The notes beneath the pieces are model-generated. The model had not been told where the DNA came from and did not search any database. It saw nothing but the letters and a program-made list of their open reading frames with translations. 33,020 nt of DNA from a bacterium (GTDB lineage: Bacteria; Electryoneota; Electryoneia; Electryoneales; Electryoneaceae): the NCBI GenBank assembly GCA_028278125.1, contig JANQEY010000292.1, forward strand, positions 1-33,020. Direction: 5' to 3'. The translations under genes and the position numbers were made by a program. How positions within the stretch are numbered: the first letter of the stretch is position 1; each line of letters starts with the position of its first letter. Shown here piece after piece: positions 15,145 to 23,249 of the stretch.

Positions 15145-15185
15145 GCTAAGATACCTCAATTAATCGGTTTAAAATCTACCTGTTG

Positions 15186-18149
15186 TTACTTCAGATATAT
15201 TACTTTGCTTGTATGTTGTGTGTTTCCATCCTCGAGAGCGATTAAATAAATACCGCTTGTCAGGGTGTTGCCGGCTCTCCATTGAATATTATGCCAACCG
15301 GCTTCCAGGCGCCCTTGAACAATTTTCTCAACCTCCCTTCCCAGGAGGTCATAAATCGAAAGGGAGACGAACCTGTCAGTCGGAATCGAAAAACTGATTT
15401 TCACCTCTGAATTGAATGGATTTGGATATGGATTGGATAAGCTGAAAGTACTTGGAATTGCAGTTAAATGTTCAGTATCTACATTGTCCACCGGTTCAAG
15501 CAGGAATGACCATGTGTCATCACAGGTAACCGTATCTTCACCAGATATTGCTTCAACCCACCAGTTAAAAAGCTGTATCGATTCAAACTCGTGATCCAGT
15601 GTACCCACCAGCAACATGGGATCAAACATATATTCGGTTTCGGTTAAAGATTCAAAAACCATTGTTGTATCTGTCAATTGTACAGGGGAGAAGTACAGGT
15701 TATAAACGACCTCTTCACCCGGATCGGGATCGGAGGATTCTTCCCACTGGCAATAGAATGTTTCCATCTCTACAGACACTAATGCCATATCCGCAGGCAG
15801 TATCAGGCTGAACGGAGATGGAGCATGATTTATATATTCCCAGTCAATCCTGGTAATCCAATCCGGTCCGGGCATCGTGACTATTGCGGTTTCTGTAGAC
15901 TGGTTGTACGCGAAATAAGAGGGTGTTGCAGGAAGATTCGTTATCCCGTCCCTGTGGTGTAGACGTCCAAGTTCGACTCCATCATATCCCGTTAATACAA
16001 GCATGTCACCCGCGTCGTTAAAATCAACCTGGATCACAGAATCGTAATCGGAATAGTCTTCTGTGCCGACAACCATTCCTGTTTGAGCGTCAACCATTGT
16101 GATTGAATTACCTGAATAATTACACACAGCAAATTCGTCGAGGAATGGATTATACTCCACTCTTAACGGGTACTGTCCAGTAGGATTTGACTCAATAACC
16201 GAGGTGTTTTCTCCATCGATATCCAGCAATGAAAATGAGCTGTCAAGGTAATTTGTAACAATTGCACGTTCGCCATCATCGGTAAAGGCAACCTGCATCG
16301 GCAGGTCGCCTACTGTTACGGTTGTCATCAGGTAATGATCGTTTGCATCTATGACTGCAACTTCGTCAGGTGCTCCTGGATTCAGATAATCTGCATGGGA
16401 ACAGGCAACAAGAACAACATCACCAGCAGGACTTGCTTCAACCTCGGCAGTCACTGAATATGCCGCGAATGCTACACCGAAAGTGGGGACAAAAATATGC
16501 TCAATCTCGCTGCTGTTTTCACCGTCAAGTTCAATCACTGAGATAGTATTGGATGAAACATTGCCTATGTATGCATACGTATCGTCAGGATGTATCGAAA
16601 CTACTGATGGCCTGGTACCGCTTAATTCGACAATAGCAGCTTCTTCGTAAGTTTCAAGGTCAATGATTGTTGCTGAGTTTTCTTCCATACCACAGACAAC
16701 CGCCCATCGCGAATCGGAAGTAATCGCTACACCATGGACACGATCCCCAACAAATACATCACCAACTATTTCATTCGTTTCAAGATCTACTATAGAAGCG
16801 TTATCAGACATGACATTTGTAACTACCGCCATGGATCCATCGGGTGAAATTGCGGCACGGCGTGGTGCATCTGATTCGGGCGCTTCACCTGCTACCATGG
16901 AATCATCAAACTGGATGTCCCCGGGATCGGAAAAATCGTAGAAATAAATACCCTCATGACGGGTGGGATCAAATCCCACTACTTTGTCATCGACCGGGGA
17001 GACACAACCGAAATATTGACTGTATCCCCATAAACTTCCCGCGATATCCTCGTTTTCAAAATCAACTACTGTAAAACGATACTGCCCGCTGATGGCATAT
17101 TCAAAATCGTTTGATACTCCCACCCAGAATGCCGTCTGGGTTTCAGTGAAAACTGTATAATCATCATCTTCAAAATCGAACAACGTGCACGAATTGTTAC
17201 TGATTCCCAGGTAACCTTTGCTGCCATTGAAATTAACACCAACCTGGTATGTGCTGAGGTTATAACCGTTTATAACCAGGGAATCAGATATTGTGTATGT
17301 ACCCAGGTCAATCTGGTAGGTTGTTATAACATTGTTGTCGGATATGGCCGCAACAGCTTTTTCACCATTTCCTGATACAGAAAACGCCCTGCAGGCTGTA
17401 ATACCTTCTACTGTTTCATCAACCTCACCGGTTATACCATTTATAAACAGAATCATATTGTTGTTCTGGTCGCTGACCATCAGTGTATCGGTTCCGGGAA
17501 GAATCTCAAACTCGGTAAATTTTACAAACGATCTTCCACTTTCAGTGTTAGCGCCAAAGGAATAAAGCGAGATCGGGAAATCGTCAAATGTGTCTACGTG
17601 TTCGAGGTTTTCAAGGTCAATTACTTCCAGCTGATCGGGGATGTCACAAGCAACGTATGCCCTTGTACCAGCGTCATTGATATGAACTGTCCACGGCTGT
17701 TCAGCGGTTTCAAAGGTTGCTGCTGTGGAATAATCGTCAAGGTCGATTACGTAAATCATATCATCAAATGAACAGCTGACGACGGCATAATCGTCGGATA
17801 CATCTATAAAACAAGGTTGATAACCGACCTCAATATTTATGATAGTTTCAAATGTTGAGGCATCGAACACCGTAATATTGTCAGTCATTCGATTTGTGAG
17901 CAGGATTCTTTCACCCTCGCGGGTAAAGACAGTCCGCCCCAGGAAATCACCTTCAGGGGCTTCACCAAATTCAATATCAAGGTTTGTCTCATCCAGTTCT
18001 TGGAGACAAAATAAATCGGTATAGGTAGTACCTGGATCGACTAGATTTTGTATAACAGGGGAATTGTCTCCATCAGGATTATGAACTTGTCCATAGGATA
18101 ATCCAATGGTTAACACAAATAATGTCAAGATGCTTATAATCAAACGCAT
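15186..18149 (-). CDS. Large secreted beta-propeller (YVTN/YncE-like) protein with T9SS sorting domain
   Basis: This 987-residue exported protein has a signal peptide (hydrophobic about 3-20, cleavage near SYGQV). It is followed by many 40-residue repeats of the pattern x-V-x-D-L-x-T/N-x-E-x-V-x-x-I-x-V-G-x-x-P, as in YVTN/lactonase-type seven-bladed propellers. The repeats fall in two clusters (about 60-390 and 415-730). A Fn3-like segment (about 770-890) comes next, then PYPNPFN and a type-A T9SS C-terminal domain ending SKVIYLK. It is therefore likely secreted or anchored on the cell surface; the ligand is unknown. I chose the ATG at 18149 because GGGAGAA lies about seven bases before it; an upstream TTG at 18176 is less likely. 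The nearest same-strand gene upstream is a response regulator, 124 nt away. Confidence 0.88.
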   Translation of the reverse strand: MRLIISILTLFVLTIGLSYGQVHNPDGDNSPVIQNLVDPGTTYTDLFCLQELDETNLDIEFGEAPEGDFLGRTVFTREGERILLTNRMTDNITVFDASTFETIINIEVGYQPCFIDVSDDYAVVSCSFDDMIYVIDLDDYSTAATFETAEQPWTVHINDAGTRAYVACDIPDQLEVIDLENLEHVDTFDDFPISLYSFGANTESGRSFVKFTEFEILPGTDTLMVSDQNNNMILFINGITGEVDETVEGITACRAFSVSGNGEKAVAAISDNNVITTYQIDLGTYTISDSLVINGYNLSTYQVGVNFNGSKGYLGISNNSCTLFDFEDDDYTVFTETQTAFWVGVSNDFEYAISGQYRFTVVDFENEDIAGSLWGYSQYFGCVSPVDDKVVGFDPTRHEGIYFYDFSDPGDIQFDDSMVAGEAPESDAPRRAAISPDGSMAVVTNVMSDNASIVDLETNEIVGDVFVGDRVHGVAITSDSRWAVVCGMEENSATIIDLETYEEAAIVELSGTRPSVVSIHPDDTYAYIGNVSSNTISVIELDGENSSEIEHIFVPTFGVAFAAYSVTAEVEASPAGDVVLVACSHADYLNPGAPDEVAVIDANDHYLMTTVTVGDLPMQVAFTDDGERAIVTNYLDSSFSLLDIDGENTSVIESNPTGQYPLRVEYNPFLDEFAVCNYSGNSITMVDAQTGMVVGTEDYSDYDSVIQVDFNDAGDMLVLTGYDGVELGRLHHRDGITNLPATPSYFAYNQSTETAIVTMPGPDWITRIDWEYINHAPSPFSLILPADMALVSVEMETFYCQWEESSDPDPGEEVVYNLYFSPVQLTDTTMVFESLTETEYMFDPMLLVGTLDHEFESIQLFNWWVEAISGEDTVTCDDTWSFLLEPVDNVDTEHLTAIPSTFSLSNPYPNPFNSEVKISFSIPTDRFVSLSIYDLLGREVEKIVQGRLEAGWHNIQWRAGNTLTSGIYLIALEDGNTQHTSKVIYLK

Positions 18150-18273
18150 GGATTCTCCCTTCACTGTTGTAAGCAATATTTGAATTCAGAAATATATCGA
18201 ATTGGGAAGGAAAGTAAAGAGATCAGGGGAGCGAGACCAGGTTATCTGCTGGAAACCTTGTAGATCTTCGCGT

Positions 18274-18702
18274 TCAACCTTTTACTTTTATCCAGATCAC
18301 GTTGCCGTCACGTTTTATCGGACGTTTTGGGATCAGGTAGTTACTCTTGTAGATAACTCCGAGCACGAACCGGTTAAAAATAAATCCAACCTGTGTATCC
18401 AGACCTGTAGTAGCTACAGCTACAAATCCGCTAAACTTCAGTTTTTTCGCTTCTTTCAGAACTTTTAATCCACTTACCTGGCTTTCCATAGAAATATCAG
18501 TAACGATTCCATCAAAGCTGTTTAGAATATTGTTCAGCAGGTCAATCCCTTCAGCGGCTGAGCGAGCACGGGTAACTTCAGCTCCACGTTTCTGCAGGTC
18601 TTCGGTTATCGTTTTCGCGTAACGGTCATTATCATCGACCAGAAGCACATTTTGAGCTGCCGGAGGTTGCGATGAGTACCTCGTAAATCTAACTTCAGCC
18701 AT
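18274..18702 (-). CDS. Single-domain response regulator receiver protein
   Basis: This is a CheY-type receiver domain of 142 residues without an output domain. The acidic pair is D23/D24 (LLVDDND), the phospho-acceptor Asp69 (GIVTDISME), the switch threonine 98 or 99 (VATTG), and the conserved lysine K119 (IYKSN). After K119 a basic tail of about 20 residues (PKRPIKRDGNVIWIKVKG) replaces the usual final helix, so the far C-terminus is atypical. No histidine kinase is nearby, so it is an orphan. AAGGGA lies about nine bases before its ATG. That ATG overlaps the start codon of the divergent glycosyltransferase gene (shared CATG at 18700-18703), so each promoter must lie inside the other gene. 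It lies upstream of the propeller gene on the same strand. Confidence 0.88.
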   Translation of the reverse strand: MAEVRFTRYSSQPPAAQNVLLVDDNDRYAKTITEDLQKRGAEVTRARSAAEGIDLLNNILNSFDGIVTDISMESQVSGLKVLKEAKKLKFSGFVAVATTGLDTQVGFIFNRFVLGVIYKSNYLIPKRPIKRDGNVIWIKVKG

Positions 18703-20218
18703 GCAGGAATCCCTTGTTAAAAATATTTCGCCGGTTAATATAATTAATGATCGGTCTGCTCTCGTTATAATCGGACTCTCAATTGTACTCCGTTTAGCCG
18801 CCTCCGCGTCAGTAGGTCCGGGTTTTGATGAGGCGTATTACCATGCGTTCAGCCTCAACCTTGCACCAGGTTATTTCGATCATCCGCCCATGGTAGCGAT
18901 CACTGCCGGAATCGGGCGGTGGCTTACCGGTATTCAATCGCCGATGACTTTACGCCTTGGAGCAGTGATATGGTTTACTATTGCCCTGATCGGTTTTTAT
19001 CAGCTGGCGGGATTAATATACGGACGAAGGGCAGGAATACTCGCACTCCTTCTGCCGCACGCTTCTCCATTCTTTTTCGTCGGTGCCGGTGCGTTTGTAA
19101 TCCCGGATAACGCCCTGACAGCAGCCTGGGTATGGTTTTTTTACGTTACCTGGCTTTTAAGACACCGACAGATATCGACCTGGACAGGATTTCCCCTGCT
19201 GGGGTTACTAACAGGTATCTCTCTCCTGGCAAAATATCACTCTGTCCTGCTGGTGGTTTGTTTTGTGATTCTCAGTGTTTTTGATATAAAAATCCGTCGC
19301 TGGTGGCTTAAACCGGAATTATACCTTGCCCCGGTATTGGCACTACTGGTTTTTGCTCCATGTATCATCTGGAATGCAAATAACGACTGGATCAGTTTCG
19401 CGGAACAGTTCGGCAAGGGAACATCTTCAGGGTTCAGGTTCAGGTTTGATCTTCTTGGCCAGGCAGTCGGGGGGCAGTTGGGTTACCTGACGCCATGGTT
19501 GATGTTTTTCCTCTGGTACGGGTCACTGAAGAAAAGAACGGAGAAAAAAGATGACCGATGGCTTCTCCCATTCTTTCTTGCCCCGGTAGCCATATTTACA
19601 CTTTTAGGATTGACTCGTGGTATTCTTCCACACTGGACAATGCCCGGTTACATAGCTGCGATAGTCCTCACAGCAGGTTCATATTCATCTTCTCGTAAAT
19701 CGTTCAAATTAGCAGGAATAGCAACCAGTGTGAATCTCCTCCTGGTTGTTTTAGTAGTAGTTCATGCAAATACCGGATTGTTCCCATTAAAGGCCAAGGT
19801 TGATCCCACACTTGATGCGGTGGGTTGGAGCGAGTCTATTCAGTGGCTGGAAGAAAATAATCACCTTTCCGAAAATGATGCCCTGTTTATTCATAAGTGG
19901 TTCACTGGGGGAGAAGTGGGATGGGCTGATAAAAATCGTCATCATGTAATTCATCTTGGTTCGAAACCTCACAACTATGCCTGGTGGAATAATCCTGGTG
20001 AAATAAAGGGTAAATCAGGAGTGTTTCTTTCACAAGCGAGATATGGTTTAAATGAAAAAGATGTTCAAAAGCTTCTGATTGATCGATTTAGAAATGTCCA
20101 TGAAATTGAGGTGCCTGAAGTAACCAGGGGGAAAGATTCAATCGGTATGATAGCCTGGAGATGCGATTCACTAGTTGTTCCGCCAGACAGACCTTATGGC
20201 CCATTCAAAATTGAGTAA
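18701..20218 (+). CDS. Family 39-type membrane glycosyltransferase (PMT/ArnT-like)
   Basis: This predicted polytopic membrane enzyme moves a sugar from a lipid-phosphate carrier to a protein or envelope glycan. The 505 residues carry the GT39/PMT_2 signature right after the first membrane segment: GPGFDEAYYHAF with the catalytic Asp43-Glu44, then GYFDHPPM. About ten hydrophobic segments follow up to about residue 360, and then a soluble C-terminal region. The acceptor cannot be told from sequence; in T9SS organisms glycosylation of secreted proteins or surface polysaccharide is plausible. The ATG overlaps the start of the divergent response regulator, and no good ribosome-binding site precedes it. 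No later ATG, GTG or TTG is available before the catalytic motif. A 120-bp gap separates it from the M14 peptidase gene. Confidence 0.87.
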   Translation: MQESLVKNISPVNIINDRSALVIIGLSIVLRLAASASVGPGFDEAYYHAFSLNLAPGYFDHPPMVAITAGIGRWLTGIQSPMTLRLGAVIWFTIALIGFYQLAGLIYGRRAGILALLLPHASPFFFVGAGAFVIPDNALTAAWVWFFYVTWLLRHRQISTWTGFPLLGLLTGISLLAKYHSVLLVVCFVILSVFDIKIRRWWLKPELYLAPVLALLVFAPCIIWNANNDWISFAEQFGKGTSSGFRFRFDLLGQAVGGQLGYLTPWLMFFLWYGSLKKRTEKKDDRWLLPFFLAPVAIFTLLGLTRGILPHWTMPGYIAAIVLTAGSYSSSRKSFKLAGIATSVNLLLVVLVVVHANTGLFPLKAKVDPTLDAVGWSESIQWLEENNHLSENDALFIHKWFTGGEVGWADKNRHHVIHLGSKPHNYAWWNNPGEIKGKSGVFLSQARYGLNEKDVQKLLIDRFRNVHEIEVPEVTRGKDSIGMIAWRCDSLVVPPDRPYGPFKIE

Positions 20219-20338
20219 GAGTAAATACGGATGGCTGACAATTGATATGGAGTTGGAATTCTTTGTCCAACTTTGAATCTGCACCAGGTTGGAGCTATTT
20301 TATTATAATCATAGGATTCTAAAAACCTGGAGCCGGAA

Positions 20339-22657
20339 ATGTTACTGAGAAACCTGTTTGCTTTGATTGTTGCCCTGATGATCAGCGTTAATGTCACCGC
20401 AACACCACTCCTTGATGTATATCTGCCGGACAGAATATCGTACAAGGAATTTATCCTCGGTGGATTTGATGTCCTCGAAATGGATAAGCTTCATGCCGAA
20501 ATCGTAGGATGGCCACAAGATATAAACCGCTTAGAAGCATTAGGTTTGACCTATACAGTTATCGATGAAAATATAGAAGCTACGAATCGTTCTCATTTTA
20601 GTGATGAACTGGACGATATGGGTGGATTTCCGACGTTTGATGAAATAGGAGAATGGGTTGATAGCTTTGTTGTCAACAACTCGGATATAGTCAGTGGTCC
20701 GGATACAATTGGTTACTCTATCGAAGACAGGCCTATCTGGGCGATAAAAATCTCCGATAATCCGGAAGATGACGAGGATGAAACGGAGGTATTTATAAAC
20801 GCGACCATTCACGCACGTGAAGCAATAGTCCCAATGATTGCCATGAATACCGCTGAAATGCTGGCTCAAAATTATGGAATAGACCAGAGAATAACGGATA
20901 TAGTAGACAACACGGAGATCTGGATTTTGCCCGTTGTCAATCCTGACGGCTATACTTACAACGAAGAGATTGAGCCTGATGGTGGCGGTATGTGGAGGAA
21001 AAATAAACGCAGGTATAATGATTTACTTTATGGTGTAGATCTTAACCGTAATTTTGACTTTCACTGGGGTTATGATGACAGGGGATCATCACCTGAATGG
21101 AATGCTGCAACATATCGTGGGGATTCACCGGCGTCTGAACCTGAAACGCAGGTTATGCAGAATTTTGTCAACTCAAGGAACTTTGCAGCCGTAGCCAATT
21201 ATCATTCCCACGGTGATATGATTCTTGTACCATACAGTTATGACCTGAGAGAATTTCCGGTTTTTTATGAAATATATATGGAATACGCATCATTAATGAA
21301 TGAAACTCTTGGCTGGGATTACGGCAGGGGTCCATTGGTTTTGAATTACCCGGTTAACGGAGATGCAACCGACTGGATGGAAGGCGCGGCAGGCAATGAC
21401 ATATTTGCCTTCACCTTTGAAGTAGGAAACTGGGGTGAAGGTGGATTCTGGCCCTACGAACAATATGTAGATGAACAGATCGAGGAACAGGAAGAGCCGA
21501 TGCTGGTGTTCCTGGAACTTGCTGCAGATCCATATATCCTCGGTTTTCCAAAATCTCCTGAAGTTGTGGTAATGGACAGCCTCGACAATGGCACCTGGAG
21601 CCAGGTTGACACTGTGGCAGGTGATTACAGGTTAGACTGGACTGTTGCAGAGGATACTCTCGGTAATATACCCGTCGCATACGATATACGAAGGTTGAGC
21701 GAACCTCAAACAGAAGATGGTGGCGACGGATTATATATCCCATGGGAAATGGATGGTTTCGAATTATCGAGTAGTCATTATGTAAGCTTTCCATACAGTT
21801 ATTTCTCCGGAAGTGCTTCGAACCTGAACCAGTCACTTGAAGCCGATCATCCCTTATATGTAGTGGAAGGTGCTGTTTTAACTTTTATGACGATGTATGA
21901 TATCGAAGCCGACTATGATTACGCATATGTCCAGGCATCTACTGACGGAACCCGATATGTAAACCTGGAAGGCAGCATTACTACGAATGATGATCCCAAT
22001 GAGGTTAACTTGGGAAATGGTATCACCGGTTCCTCAGATGGTTGGATTGAAGCGCAATTCCCCCTGGATGAGTTTCATGGACAGCATATCTATTTGCAGT
22101 TTAAATACATAACTGATCAGTATGAGAATTTGGCTGGTTTTTACGTAGACGACATCTCTCCGATTCTCGGTTTTATTGAGAATGAAATAATCGCCGAGAG
22201 TGTGGTAGAAACTTCTTTTATGCTCAATGAGGGTGAAATCGAGGATACGCTCGAATACTGGTATGAAGTACGTTCCATAGACGCTGAAGATCAATATTCT
22301 AAGTGGTCAAATCCTGCCGGCGCTGTAGTTGTACCGGAAGTTGATGAGAATGATGCTAATGTAACAATCTCATTGCCGGATGATTTTGTTATCAATAAAC
22401 CGTATCCAAATCCATTTAACGCCACAACTAATATCAGTTTCTACCTGCCAACCGAAAGATCAATCACAATTTCCGCGACAAATGTTATCGGTAGAGAGGT
22501 ATTTCGTTCGGATTATCGAAAATTGAGTCAAGGTTGGCATGTTTTACCCGTTAATGGAGATGGATGGGCATCCGGAATATATTTCATCAGGGCATCTAGC
22601 CCGGGTGATTCCGGATCTGAAATTAACAGCATCCAGAAGGTCATCCTGTTGAAATAA
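20339..22657 (+). CDS. Secreted zinc carboxypeptidase (M14) with T9SS sorting domain
   Basis: This exported metallopeptidase has 772 residues. A signal peptide (about 1-22, ending VTA) leads into the M14 domain. The zinc ligands are His158 and Glu161 (HARE) and His289 (NYHSHG). The substrate-binding GVDLNRNFD and the catalytic Glu361 (FTFEVGNW) are all intact. After the peptidase come a Fn3/MAM-like region (about 400-640, with FYVDDI) and a linker. A type-A T9SS domain starts at PYPNPFN (about 687) and ends QKVILLK. It is likely secreted across the outer membrane to trim C-terminal residues of extracellular proteins. GGAG lies about eight bases before the ATG. It heads a plus-strand group with a TPR protein and an M23 peptidase, 113 nt downstream. 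Confidence 0.94.
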   Translation: MLLRNLFALIVALMISVNVTATPLLDVYLPDRISYKEFILGGFDVLEMDKLHAEIVGWPQDINRLEALGLTYTVIDENIEATNRSHFSDELDDMGGFPTFDEIGEWVDSFVVNNSDIVSGPDTIGYSIEDRPIWAIKISDNPEDDEDETEVFINATIHAREAIVPMIAMNTAEMLAQNYGIDQRITDIVDNTEIWILPVVNPDGYTYNEEIEPDGGGMWRKNKRRYNDLLYGVDLNRNFDFHWGYDDRGSSPEWNAATYRGDSPASEPETQVMQNFVNSRNFAAVANYHSHGDMILVPYSYDLREFPVFYEIYMEYASLMNETLGWDYGRGPLVLNYPVNGDATDWMEGAAGNDIFAFTFEVGNWGEGGFWPYEQYVDEQIEEQEEPMLVFLELAADPYILGFPKSPEVVVMDSLDNGTWSQVDTVAGDYRLDWTVAEDTLGNIPVAYDIRRLSEPQTEDGGDGLYIPWEMDGFELSSSHYVSFPYSYFSGSASNLNQSLEADHPLYVVEGAVLTFMTMYDIEADYDYAYVQASTDGTRYVNLEGSITTNDDPNEVNLGNGITGSSDGWIEAQFPLDEFHGQHIYLQFKYITDQYENLAGFYVDDISPILGFIENEIIAESVVETSFMLNEGEIEDTLEYWYEVRSIDAEDQYSKWSNPAGAVVVPEVDENDANVTISLPDDFVINKPYPNPFNATTNISFYLPTERSITISATNVIGREVFRSDYRKLSQGWHVLPVNGDGWASGIYFIRASSPGDSGSEINSIQKVILLK

Positions 22658-22770
22658 AAATTGGTTGGATAGTTTAACCTGGTTCTCGAATTATGCAGAA
22701 TCTGAATCAATATCCTTGATCAGTTTTCTCAGGTCATTTATATTCAATCGAGTTTTCTAATAGGGCGGAA

Positions 22771-23235
22771 ATGATTGTGTTCAAAAGAACAGTAGTTAAT
22801 TTCGTAATAATGCTTGTTTCCACACTTCTCTTAATCTCTCTCAGCTACGCTGATGATCCATATGCTGAGAGGTATGAAGAGGGTAGAGTTATCTACAAAA
22901 GCGGAAAGTTCAATTCAGCAATAAATCATTTTCGCCAGATGGTTAAGGACGACAGGAAACATGACCTGTCCGACAATTGCCAGTACTGGATCGGTGAATG
23001 TTATTTCGCAATGAAGATTTACGACCAGGCAATCATTGAATTTGACAGGACGCTGACTTTTCCGACATCCAATAAACGCGAAGACTCGATGTATAAGATT
23101 GCTTTATGTCATGAAAAACTGGGCGAACTCGTATTGGCGCGGGATATGTATACAAGGATGTTGTCCGAATATCCTGCCAGCCGTCATATGAATTATGTCC
23201 TGAAAAAAATTAAAGAGCTGGAAAACATTCAATAA
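22771..23235 (+). CDS. Exported TPR protein (YbgF/CpoB-like)
   Basis: This is a 154-residue exported protein. A hydrophobic signal segment covers about residues 8-26 (cleavage near SYADD, without a lipobox cysteine). The rest is three tetratricopeptide-type repeats: YEEGRVIYKSGKFNSAINHFRQMV, the CQYWIGECYFAMKIYDQAIIEFDRTL segment, and MYKIALCHEKLGELVLARDMYTRML. This pattern matches the C-terminal domain of CpoB/YbgF proteins of the Tol-Pal system or the BamD-like scaffolds. There is no tolB or pal nearby, so the assignment to Tol-Pal is not supported. It is followed by the M23 peptidase gene after 14 bases, so the two are probably co-transcribed and may act together at the envelope. Confidence 0.82.
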   Translation: MIVFKRTVVNFVIMLVSTLLLISLSYADDPYAERYEEGRVIYKSGKFNSAINHFRQMVKDDRKHDLSDNCQYWIGECYFAMKIYDQAIIEFDRTLTFPTSNKREDSMYKIALCHEKLGELVLARDMYTRMLSEYPASRHMNYVLKKIKELENIQ

Positions 23236-23249
23236 TTGATCCCAGGATA

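Noticed and set aside
15209..18024. Several plus-strand open frames opposite the propeller gene
   Set aside because: They are antisense shadows of a gene with strong repeat structure on the minus strand and have no domains of their own.
22585..22620. TAGCCCGGG-like sequence inside the M14 peptidase gene
   Set aside because: It lies in a coding linker before the C-terminus, lacks the paired arm of the intergenic repeats, and is probably coincidental.
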